Assembly: GCF_028858725.1 (NCBI RefSeq) | Contig: NC_084771.1 | Span: 2,756,915-2,820,914 of the forward strand | Length of the DNA stretch: 64,000 bases | Origin: Colius striatus | Lineage: Eukaryota; Chordata; Aves; Coliiformes; Coliidae | Direction of reading: 5' to 3' | In this document: piece by piece, positions 44,959 to 56,275 of the stretch | How positions within the stretch are numbered: position 1 is the first letter of the stretch | How the letters are laid out: every line of letters begins with the position of its first letter | Position numbers and translations under genes: made by a program | The notes under the pieces: model-generated | Told to the model about the DNA's origin: nothing | What the model saw: the letters and a program-made list of their open reading frames with translations, nothing else | Databases searched by the model: none

Positions 44959-47221
44959 GACTGCAGATGAGCAGCTCACTCCTGCCCCTGTCACAGCCAT
45001 CCCCACAGGAGCAGGGACAAGTCCCTGTGCTGGTCTCCACTAGCTCGTTTGGTCAGCTTGGCAGGGCAGGGAGATACCTGCTCCTGAGCCACATCCAGTG
45101 CCCCAGAGCCAGGGTGAGCCTCGGTGGGGACTGGGAGTGCTGCAGGAGTACAGGCAGTAAATAACAGCGGCACACACCTGGGGGATTTTTCACTGCTCTT
45201 CCTAGGCAGGCTCTGCCTTGCTGCCTATTGCAGTGATCACTTTAAGCCCTGAAGGAGAGTCCTGGGAGGCAGCTGCAGGCTCTGAGGAGGCATTTCCCCA
45301 GAAGGAAGCAGCTGCAGCTTCTGTTCCTTTTACTGCATGTGGAGAAGTCAGCTCTGGGATGGCAGTTTACAGGAAGCACATGTCAAAAGAGTCAATAATG
45401 GATATCAAGGCAGCAGTATGGGTGACACAGAGCCCTTTAAGCTTCAAAGCAAGCCACTGGATTGCCCCAGAAGTTCATCAGGGACCCAGATGCAGCCAGT
45501 GCTGGGAAAGGTGCAAACACAGGCTCAGGGAGGACACAGCTCCCAAGGATTCTGGTTATGAACAGACCACAGAAATTCCAGGGGTTCATGTATATGCTCT
45601 CAGCTCCCCCTCAAGACGCAGGATGAGAAGTGGTGTGTGGGGAAATCCACTGCACTGATTGCTTTTGACCACCTCTGTGCTACTTGAGGACTGAGAGATC
45701 CAGGAAGAACTGGTGCTTGGAGAGCTGGAGATGGTCTGAGCAGCATTAGGGGATCACAACATCCATTTCTGCTGCTGGTTTTGGGACACTGGGAGCATTT
45801 AAGCAGCTGTCCTCCACAGTCTTCTTCATCTAAATTCCTTTCTTGTTGTAACTGGTACTGCAGGTTTTTACTTGGATCAAGGATGAAGTGTGTTGACGGT
45901 GTAAGAGAGCAACGGGAGAGAGCTGCTTTTCAGGCAAACACCTTATTTATCAACAGCACAGGCTCAGCCTGGGAGAAACCCATTTCAAATCCACAGTGAA
46001 TGATTTCTACCAGGGAACCTCCCTCCCTCAGCCCAAATGCTGAGAAGGATGAAATGTCCTGCACTGGTGTTTTGGGAGGAAACAGCCCCTAACTTCCACT
46101 TTGAAGAGACGTTTGTTTTGAGGTCCCACTGTCATGGGATTCTCCAGACTTAAACAGGAGATTAAATGTTTTATTCAAGATACTTTTTGTCCCTTCTGGT
46201 ATTTCAGTTTAACCAGCAAACTAATCAAACCTGTTATTTACAGAGCCCTGGTGAGCACAGAGCCTGGGAGGGCCGTGCTGCCACAGTAACTGAGGGTTTG
46301 ATTGTGCAGCCCTCACTGCAGGATTTAGCCCTGGGAGACTAAGAGGCAATTCCAGCCTTGGTCCAGGATCCCAAGCCTTGCAAGGCTGGCAGTGCTTTCA
46401 GAGGCAGCATCCTTGTAGCAGAGGGTCCTGTACAAGTCCTGGCAGCCCTGCAGCCCTGTCTGAATCCCACTGTGCTTGCTCAACAGCCCCTTTGCAGTGC
46501 AGCCGTGGAATCTGTGCTGCCTGTGTCCACCCTGGTGCCTGGTGTTTGTGGAGCAGCAGGTGAAGCCAGGAGGCCATGCTCTGCCCTCCTCATGTGCAGG
46601 CAGCTGGGCACTCCTTAGCTCAAGCAGTGCCAAAGACAAGGAGTGTCTCTCTCCAAGGAGACCACTCTTCTTCTGGGCTGTGTCAGGAGTGCTGTACTGA
46701 GGGAAAACAGAAATGGGGGAAAGTATTAACCCAAGTTGTTTAGGTGCTGCTTTCTGAGAAAACAGGCTCTTGGGATTTGCAGAACCCTCCTCAGACAGGA
46801 GTAAAGTGACCCACAGTGGGACTGGAGGACCCCAGGCAGAGGGAGATGCCACAGGGCTCTGCAGGAGTGGGTCAGCCTGGGAGCACTGCTGGCAGAGCTG
46901 GGCAGGGTGTGTGCGGGCAGCCCCTGCCAGGGCCATGCAGCAGACAGCTCTGAAGGGCTGCACGGAGGTGAATTCCCTCCTCCCATCACTGCTCCACATC
47001 ATCAGTCTGAAGACAGAGCACAGTTAGAGCCACTGTCCTTCATACTCACTCTCCCCCTGGTAATGAACTGGGGCTCATGCTCTTACCTCAGCTCTGCAGC
47101 CTCTGGGAGCAACACAGGTCCCCACGCAGAGGCTTCCCACAGCCTCCCCCTGTGCTCAGGGCTGTGGGCTCTGGCTGAAGGCAGAGGCTGCTCAGGCTGG
47201 GAGGCTCTTGTGGCAGCACCC

Positions 47222-47322
47222 CTGAGGCTGAGGAAGCTGATGAGGCTGAGTGAGGAAGCTGATGAGGCTGAGTGAGGAAGCTGATGAGGCTGAGTGAGGA
47301 AGCTGATGAGGCTGAGGAAGCT
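47222..47322. repeat. 22-bp tandem repeat
   Basis: About four copies of gaagctgatgaggctgag plus tgag, at 22-bp spacing, flanked by partial units. Confidence 0.9.
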
Positions 47323-48061
47323 GACACACCTGGGATGAGGTGAAGGGCATCGAGGAGCAGCTGGTTACTGGGTCCCTTTGGAAAACTTGGAGGATGAGAA
47401 ATCCTGAATAAGCTTCAACCCTTTTCTCTGAGTTGGGGCACATCCTGCACGGTGAAAACGTTTGTTTACTCTGTCAGGGCACTTGTTCACCATAGCTGAG
47501 GTTTTGTCCTTTCCAGGCTCACCAGGCAGACCGGGCACAGCAGCAGATGCTGCATCTGGGCTCACACGACATCAATAACTGCTCCAGCTGGGCTCTGGCT
47601 TCCCACCACCATGGACAGCGATGATATATGAAGCAGACAGGACACAGTTTGGGTTTTTAAGTGCTGGAGTGAACTTGCAGTGCTGACAGATTGAAAAAGG
47701 TGTTTGGAGCCTGAACAAATGTGACGTGAACATTTCCCAAGGAGAAAGAAGGGTGTGGGAGGACAGCCCAGGCCGTGGCAGGAGCTGCTGCAAACTGTCC
47801 CAGAGGGTGACAGGAGTGTTGATAGGAGCAAAAACCTTCATCTGCCTCTGCTAAGTCAGGACCAGACCTGAAGGAGTCTCCACATCCCTTCCACTGTGGA
47901 CAGTCCCACTTCAGAGCTTGTTGCTTAGTGGGGAGAAGTCACCAAACTGAGAGGTGATGTGATCCGGGGTGTCAGAATCATTCTCACTGTCATCCTGGGG
48001 GTGTGAAAGATGACATTCCCCGAGCTTTTCTGGTTCTGCTCTTCTGGCACTCGCCTCAGCT

Positions 48062-48256
48062 CACAGAATCACAGAATCCTACAATGGTGGGGGTTGGAAG
48101 GGACCCCTAAAGATCACCCAGTCCAACCCCCTGCTAAAGTAGGTTCCCCTTGATCAGGTCACACAGGAACATGTCCAGGTGGGTTTGGAAACCTCCAGAG
48201 CAGGAGCCCCCACACCCTCCCTGGGCAGCCTGGGCCAGGGCTCCCTCACCTTAGCA
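48062..48256 (-). mobile_element. CR1 3' end, 5'-truncated
   Basis: Text cagaatcacagaatcctac, gggttggaagggacccctaa and the following aggtcacacaggaacatg is a reverse-complement CR1 tail of about 195 bp. Confidence 0.88.
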
Positions 48257-49333
48257 GGTTTTGACTTGCCCCTTTCCATGCTGCAGCTCTGGAGTCACAG
48301 CTGAGTTCACAGCATCTCCCCCTGGCCTCCCTGGTGAGACTGGACAGAGGGGGGCACCGTGGCCTTTTATTGCTAATACCCTGAGGCATTTCTGTCTGGA
48401 GGTTCAGGGATTTCAATGTCTGCTCTCTACCCTGGCTGGGGAATGTTTAAACACCAGTAAATAACGTTAACTGTTCAGCTGTGGCCGAGTTTAGCTGTTG
48501 CAATTACAACTGTTTCCAGCAGCTGCTCTGGGTCTTGCACTCTGCTTTCCACCCTGCCCCAGCTCCGTGGCTTGCCTGGCAGTCTGACATTTTGTAATAC
48601 AGGGCAGTTGGCATCTGGAGAAATCAGTGAAAGAAGCTTTCCTCTCAAAGCTGATGCAGAATGCAGCCCGTCCTGTGGCAGGTACTGGCTGAGCTGAGGC
48701 CACTTGAGTTGTTTTGCTTTGCTGTCTGTTATGAGGCTATCTCTGAAGCCCCCCAACAGGGCTGCATTAGCAAGAGCTCACCAGGGAGGTGACCAGCTGA
48801 GAAGGGGCTTAGCACACCTTGATGCATGTTGCCCACCCGTGTGGGTTCCCCCAGCGCAGGGACAGTGCCTGCTCCTCGCCTGGAGCAGCTCAGCAGCCCC
48901 TCTTGCACCCTGGCCCAAAGCATCCTCTGTGCTGCTCACCTTCTCCCAGATGAGGGGAAGCAACAAGATCACCTCTCCTTCCATCTCCTCTTGAGCTCAG
49001 ATGGGACACAGCAGGAGTGTTGGCTCCCATGGAAGCCCTTGGCCATGCCACAGGGGTTCCCCTGGAGTCAATGGCAGAGCAGGGCTGATCTCCCAGCTCA
49101 GACTCAATCCAGCAGGTAGCTGCTCTTTACTGCTGGCCCTTTGCACCCTTTGCACTTCCACATAGGTGCTCACAAGGAGCACCTGTGATGCTCCTCAGCC
49201 CATGAGAGCACACAGAGAATTGCCAGCACCTCTCTCTTCCTCAGCCCCAGCATCTCCCATGAAACGCTGACCCACATCAACCCTGCTGTGTGCAGGAGCT
49301 CAGGCTGTGCTGCTGTGGAGGCCAGGCCCAGTC

Positions 49334-49335
<2 letters not shown>

Positions 49336-49365
<30 letters not shown>
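49336..49365. repeat. (GT)n microsatellite
   Basis: About 15 uninterrupted GT dinucleotides. Confidence 0.97.
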
Positions 49366-49366
<1 letters not shown>

Positions 49367-50093
49367 CCACCCCCTTTGCAATTTGACTTTCCAGCCACAT
49401 AGTCCTCACACCTCACTGGGTGGAAATCCAGAGCTCATCCAGCCCTCGGGCCCCGGCGCTGCCGAAGCCATCGGAGCAGAAACGCCTGCACATGCAGCAC
49501 CTCTCCCAAAGAGAGATGCTGGCACTGGGGGCTGGCAATTGCCAGCACGTCTGGAACCAGAGATCCTCTCCTAATACTTGCTAAGCTCCAATCTTAATCT
49601 TGTTTGTTGCTGTTAAGTCTCAGAGAAATCAGGCTGATGTGTTGAAAGGAGGTGAAATAAAACAGATTCAAGAGGAAGCTGAAGTCTCTTCAGAAAGCTG
49701 GAGAGAAATAATCTTCAAAGGTTCCCATGAGCTTGTATCCCCCAGCCTGGAAAAGCAGAGCAGATAAACACTGAGAGCAGCAGCAGGAGCCTTGCTGGAG
49801 TCTGTTGTTTTGTGGAAGGAGACAGAAGAGTTAATGCTGGAACACCAGAAAGCAGCTATGGGATCTCAGCACCCAGGGCTTGACTCCTTCCCCTGGCACC
49901 CCATCCCCAGGGTCACTGCTGCTGGGTAGGCTTGGGTAGCCAAGGCAAAGCCAGCTCCTGTTTCCTCATCAGGGGTGAGGATGGGCTGGATGCTTTTCCC
50001 TGGGGAGACCCCCAGGTGGGTCTGTGGTCCCTTCCCACTGCCCTGTCTGAGTAGCATCCAGCCAGCTGTAAGGAGCCACAAAGAAACAGCCTG

Positions 50094-50119
50094 GTGTGTG
50101 TGTGTGTGTGTGTGTGTGT
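50094..50119. repeat. (GT)n microsatellite
   Basis: About 13 uninterrupted GT dinucleotides. Confidence 0.97.
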
Positions 50120-50999
50120 AAGGAGTCTGCTGGGAGCCTTTGCCCATGTCCAGGCTGTGGACCCTCAGGGTGAGGAGCCAGGACAGGACAGCATCTTGCT
50201 CCCACCCCACTGCCTGGGACTTCCTCATCCCTCCTGCATCCCACTGCCTTGCAGCATCCCTGCAGACAGCCCCGTGCCAGCACACTCTCACCCTTGCACA
50301 AGGGACATGTATGAGGGGATCTCTCCCCTTCCCTTATATCTGCCACTGAGGCCTGGGGAGCTGTTTCCAGACTGTATTCTTGTCACTGCCTACCAAGTGC
50401 CTGCTGAGTCCCTTCCTCAGCTCTCAGGTACTTTCAGCCTCCCTGACAGCCCAAGGCAACACGTGTTGCCATTAAAGAAGGCTTTGCTGTGAAAGATGCT
50501 GCCCTCTCTCTTTGCAAAAGATCCATGTGTGTGGAAGAGCCCAGGGCTCATCCCTGGCACACTCTGGATGCCCCCCAAGGCAGCACATTGATGACACACA
50601 CCTTGGGTCCACGGCTGCAGAGGGATGTGCCCCCATCCCTGGGGCTTTCACAGAAGGAGTTGAGGTGCAGAGCTGTAGATAAGCTGAAGCAGGTCTGTGC
50701 AGGCAGACCCCACTGCAAAGTGGGGGCAGCCTTTCTGCAGGCTTTAGGGCAGAGCCTGTGCTGGGGAGGCAAAGCACCATCTCCCCTGGGCAGCCCTGCC
50801 AGCTTCAGGCTGTGTAGCAATTTGTCATTGCCCATGTGTTTGGTGGACAAGGGGCTCCTGTCTTATAGGAGGCTGTTAGAAAATGCCTTTTAACAGCAGT
50901 CAAATTCACCCAAAAGGAAAAAAAACAACCCCACAAGAGAGAGAAAGCCATAATTACACCCACACAGCTCTCCACGCTGCGCCAGGCTTCACCCCCCTG

Positions 51000-51240
51000 T
51001 CAGCAGTGCACCCGCACCGATGGACTGGATACGTTGATTAAAAGTCCCCTAAAATGAATAGATCAAGAGAAATCTGCCATACCCCTGCAGCAAGGGTGAA
51101 GTGCTTTTTAATTAAGGACAAAGAGATGCAAATGTCCTGAATCATCACAAGCAAATAGCAAAATAGCACCTGTCAGAATACTCAAACCCAAGCGCTCGGC
51201 GTTCCGTGTGATCAGCTCCAAGAAGGCCCTGAGTTAAAAA
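51000..51240. promoter_or_regulatory. AT-rich stretch, possible conserved noncoding element
   Basis: Contains tttttaattaagg, agatgcaaat (an octamer-like word, atgcaaat) and gttgattaaaag in a segment lacking repeats and ORFs. A candidate by composition only. Confidence 0.18.
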
Positions 51241-53242
51241 CAAACACCCCAAAAATTCCACTGAGAGTTGAAAAATGGAATGGGCTGAGAGCAAGGGAAG
51301 AAAATGGCTTGGTCAGACCCAGTGGGTTTTACTTTGCTGTGGTTCTGGTGCAGGAATGTGTCGATGTGGATGGCAGAAGGGGCTGGAGCATCCCTGTGTG
51401 GGAGCCTGCCCTGGGGAGGCCATGGGGCATTGCTCACCTGCCTGCAGCCCCCTTCCCACCAGCCCTAAAGCTCCCCTCTTCCCAGGTGCCACATCCCTGC
51501 TGAGACCCTACAAAGCCCGTAATCAGGAGCACTTAAATAACCCCAGTCAGCTGCTGAAAGAAACGACTTAATGCACACTGAAGTGCTTTGCTGGAGGATC
51601 AGCCTGAGGGCCTGCTCCTCTGCAGCTCGCCTGTGTCAGGCCTGCCCCTGTGAAGCAGAGGGGATTGAAGCCTTTCTGGTTAAATGAAGGCAACAGGGTT
51701 GCATTTCAGAGCAGTGGGATGAGCCTTTAAGCCGTTCTCCTCCTCCTCTGAGTGCATTCGTTTGGGATGCAGCCTGGGAACACGCAGGAAGGGGTCTGTG
51801 CGTGCCCAGAGCCTTTGTATTTAGGACTGATTGTGGGGGAATCTGGTTGGAAAGCTGCCTGGATGCCACTGCTGCTGGGGAGAGCAGGCAGGTGGGCTCA
51901 GGATGATCAGAATAAAAGGGTTAAATGGGGAACTTTGGGAAATCCCTTTACATTCAGAGCAGTTTTCACCTCTCTTGTTGCTTCCTTGCACCTGAAAGCA
52001 TGCTCAGGTTAAAAATCCAGACATGGGAGGGGGTGGGACACGGTGCTGCGAGGAGCACCCACTGCCTGCAGCCTCCAGCTGCTGGGCTGCACCCCAAAAC
52101 AACAGCCTTGAGCTTAATGACGCTGCTGAGGCCCCTGCTGTCCCCCTCACCCTCACTGCAGCAGGGACAGCGGGGTGAAGGCAATGAAAGGGACAAGTGT
52201 TGGGAAGCCCAGCAGAGCCAGCACGGCCCAGCAGCAGCAGCGACAAAGGGGCTGCGAGGGGACGGCTCAGCCAAAGGGAAATGCCTGGAATAATAAGTGA
52301 TGGACGGATGCCTTTGAAGGGGACTCGGATATCTTGGGTCTCCTGCCTGACCTACTTAAAACTGGCGTAATCTGATGAAGGAGCATCCTCCAGCTCGAAA
52401 TAGAAACTTCGCTCCTCTTCATTTGCATTCCTTCCCTCTGCCACCCGGGCTGGGACTGTGGCTGAGGGCTGCCTACAAAGGCACTGTAAGGATCTCCTGA
52501 GGTCCCAGAGTCCTGCAGAAGGACCTTCCCACCTGCCAAGGCAGGGCTGGGGATCCCTGAGAGGCTGCTGGGCTGTTTTCCCGTGAGAAGGGGCTGTGCA
52601 GCAGCGAGGCAGGAGCACAGAGCCCAGAGGCATCACACGGGTTTCTGGCAGCCTAGTTATGAGCAGGAGCGAAGCTGCACTCCATGGGGCATTGCCTGCA
52701 GGGGAGTGATGGGATGCACTGCTGTCAGGTGGCCATGCTCAGCTCAGGCTGCAGGAAAGTGCACTTCAGGAGGCAAAAGTCATAGGTCACCCCCATCACT
52801 TCCTTGGATGCTCATGCAGCCAAAGGTCTTTCATTTTAAACAAGCCCCAATTCCAGTACACAACAGAGCCCTGAGGCAGGGAAACAACGGGCAAAGCGAG
52901 GCAGAATTTGGCAATTAGCTTAAAGGAGATGAAAAACAAACAAACCCACAATCCCAGGAAAGGCAGCTGCAATCAAAGCACTTTCCCCCCACCCCCCAAC
53001 CTGTTTTGAAATAAGATGTTTTGCTTAAGAACACCAAAATGTTTCATTGATCCCTTTTCTAAATGAAATGCTTCCAGTTTTTCCACTCCAGCACACCATT
53101 GTTGATTTAAAGGCTCGACTTTCTTTAAACACAAAGGGTAGGAGAAGAGCCACTGGTGTGGTTTAACAACACACTGATGAGATGACAGGATGAGGTTTTT
53201 TCCATTTCTGCCTTTCCACTGGAAAGCCACATTACAAAAGGA

Positions 53243-53261
53243 ACACACACACACACACACA
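53243..53261. repeat. (AC)n microsatellite
   Basis: About nine uninterrupted AC dinucleotides. Confidence 0.95.
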
Positions 53262-53669
53262 ACCCCACCAACAAGTGTTTTGATTCAATCTGAACCAAAT
53301 TTAATCCGTTCCTCACCGTGCTCCAGAGCAATTTCCATATCTGCAACATGTATTCCCCTGAGAGAGGTTCTCGCTGCAGCCCCAGCCCGTGCACGTGAGG
53401 GGGATGTTCAGGCTGCACTCACTCAGCTGTGTTCAGGAAACTTGTACCCAGCCCAGGGGCAGCTCTGAGAGAGAAATAAGTGGCTGCTGGTGGTAGAAAC
53501 TCAGCAGAGATTCAGACTTTGAGGCAGAGAAAGGGTTGAGGGCAGAGCAGGGGGAGCAGGAAGCTCAGCCCCTCTCCTGTGGGGACCCCAGCAGCTCATC
53601 CCCAGCTGGGACAGGGACACTGCTGTCCCCAAGAAGATTAGTGGGCTAGAGCCAGGGATGCTGGATTTC

Positions 53670-54092
53670 AGGAGGCTGGAGCCAGGCTGGAGCATCTGCC
53701 TTGTGCTGAAAGGCTGAGGGAGCTGGGGCTCTGCAGCTTGGAGAAGAGGAGCCTGAGGGGTGAGCTCAGGAATGGTTCCAGATGCATCAAGGGTGGGTGT
53801 GAGGAGGCTGGAGCCAGGCTGTGCTCAGGGATGGCCAGTGACAGGACAAGGGGCAACAAGCTGGAACTGAAGAGGTTCCAAAGAGACACAAGGAGGAATT
53901 TGTTCCCTGCTGAGGTGAGGGAGCACTGGCAGGGGCTGCCCAGATGGGCTGTGGAGGCTCCTTCTCTGGAGACATTCCAACCCAGCTGGTTCCTGTGTGC
54001 CCTGCTCTAGGTGGTGCTGCCCTGGCAGGGGGGTTGCACTGGATGAGCTCTCCAGACCCCTTCCAGCCCTTGAGATTCTGTGATCCTATGCT
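53670..54092 (+). mobile_element. CR1 3' region
   Basis: From caggaggctggagccaggct through gagaagaggagcctgagg and gatggccagtgacaggac to the tail gattctgtgatcctatg. Same subfamily as 16432-16640 but longer at its 5' side. Confidence 0.87.
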
Positions 54093-55224
54093 GCATCTCT
54101 GCTCTCATCCTTTCTGCAAGAACTACAAAGCCAGGACGTGCCAGGGGTTCCTGGAGCTCCAGGTGTGCCCATGGCCACGAGGGGAGCACAGTGGGTTTGG
54201 TGACAATCCTCAGCACACCAGAGTAAGCCTCATAACGTTGCTTTCTGCCGAGCTTTCGTCAAGCCCTTACAGCTCCCGGCTCCCCGAGGATAGAAAATTT
54301 CCAGCTCATAGACTCTGGGACTGTTGGAGCTATTTAGGAGCCTTCATGTGCTTTATTCAACTTCCTTGCTTTGATGAGGAAAAAGATGTATGTGGGATTA
54401 GAAAGGAAAAACAATCAAATTAACAAACAAGTCATTACAGAGAGCGAGCAGGCTGCACGTCTCAGCGCCACCGTCACAATGAGACCAGCTCCTTCCCCCC
54501 TTCTGGAGACAGGCCCTGTTAATTTTCTTGGCAGGATCTCTCATGCTAAAGCAACAAGGCAAATGTTTGCCTTGACTTTTCAACAGCGTTTGTGGGCCCT
54601 GGAGAGATTCTCTTCATCTGAACGCTCTACACGTTACTTTTTGCTTCGCCAAGCTGGGATTTAGGGTCAAATTCGAACTGACAGAGTTTCCTTGGAGGAG
54701 GAAGAGGAGGAGGGGCAGGAGATTTGGTAAGGGGGAAAGATGAGGCAGGCAAAGTGGATCTTTTGAAGCTCACAGGGAGCTACTGAGCTTGATATTCAGG
54801 CAAGAAAGGCAACGAGCTGCTCTCACAGCGGCAGCCGCTTGAAGAGCTGCACTCGTCCGAAAGCACCTTTAGCTCTTGGGAGAGCTGCCACCCCGACAGC
54901 TGTCCCAGTGAGAGGCAGCCAGAAGCTTCCCAAGAAACCAGCAGCTCCTCTTAGTGTTGGGTTGTTTCTGTCAGAAAACAACCTGCTGAGCCCGAAAGGC
55001 TGCGAGTTGCTGTTGAATGGGAATCAACTGGGGCCGGCACCCAGCTGCCAGCTTTGCGCTCCCAGCCACAGCCCAACACGAGAGGTGACTTTGCTGAGCA
55101 GCTGCCAGCACTGGGAAGCACCTGCTTCCCCTCCTTTGTGCTGGGGCTTTGGTTGGGGTTGGAAAAGGCAAGTGAGTTCCTGGGAAGCATGAGCCAGCTG
55201 AGTGGACTCGTGCCACTGTGTGAT

Positions 55225-55395
55225 GGAACCAGCTGCCCAGGGAGGGTGTGGAGGCTCCTTCCTTGGAGGACTTCAGGATCCTCCTGGACACGTTCCTGTG
55301 TGACCTGATCTAGGTGGGAGCTGCTTCTGCAGGGGGTTGGACTGGATGAGCTCTAAAAGTCCCTTCCAACCCCCACCATTCAGTGATTCTACGTA
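55225..55395 (+). mobile_element. CR1 3' end
   Basis: From ccagctgcccagggagggtg to the tail cattcagtgattctacg. It is in the opposite sense to its neighbour at 55553-56150. Confidence 0.86.
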
Positions 55396-55552
55396 CAACC
55401 TGTTGTAGGGTCTGGCAGCTGGATCTGCAAGGAAGGGGAAGAGCCCCAGAGTGCTGGGGAAGGGCTGGTGCTGGAAGTGGCTCCTGCCAGGAGAGGGCTC
55501 GTGGCTGTGCCCACATCTGTGGGACCTCGAGGCCAGCAGCTCTCCACATTCA

Positions 55553-56150
55553 TAGAATCATAGAATGGTAGGGTTGGAAGGGACCTTTAGAGATCATCGA
55601 GTCCAACCCCCTGCAGAAGCAGGGTCACCTAGATCAGGTCACACAGGAACGTGTCCAGGTGGGTCTTGAAGACCTCCAAGGAAAGAGCCTCCACAACCCC
55701 TCTGGACAGCCTGGGCCAGGGCTCCCTCACCTCAACAGGAAAATAGTTTTTTCTTATGTTTAAGTGGAACTGTTTGTGTTGCAGCTTCATCCCATCACCC
55801 CTTGTCCTGTCACTGGATACAACAGACAGAAAGTGCTGCCCCAAGCTCCTGACACCCACCAGTGAGAGATTTGGAGTTATGAATGAGCTGCCCCCTCAGT
55901 CTCCTCTTCTCCAGCCTGAACAGCCCCAGGGCCTGTAGCCTTTCCTCAGAAGGAAGATGCTCCAGTGCCCTGAGCATCTGGGTGGCCCTGCACTGGCCTC
56001 TCTGCAGCAGTTCCCTGTCCCTCTGCAGCTGGGGAGCCCACAACTGGACACAGGACTCCAGCTGAGGCCTCAGCAGGGCAGAGTAGAGAGGGAGAAGAAC
56101 CTCCCTTGACATGCTGCCCACACTCTGCTGGATGCATCCCCCTGGGATGG
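55553..56150 (-). mobile_element. CR1 3' region
   Basis: Begins with the reverse-complement tail catagaatcatagaatggt, then ggttggaagggacctttaga, and continues about 600 bp into the C-terminal coding region. The best preserved copy of this subfamily in the window. Confidence 0.9.
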
Positions 56151-56275
56151 CTCTGGCACAACCATCCTGAGTGACCTGACCTAGGCAAACCTGCTGCTGC
56201 AGGGGGGTTGGCCTGGATGATCTCTAAAGGTCCTTTCCAACCCCTACCATTCCGTGATCCTACGATCCTGACACC
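56151..56275 (+). mobile_element. CR1 3' end, plus sense
   Basis: Text gtgacctgacctaggcaaac, gggttggcctggatgatct and the tail cgtgatcctacgatcctg. It abuts the minus-sense copy at 55553-56150. Confidence 0.8.
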
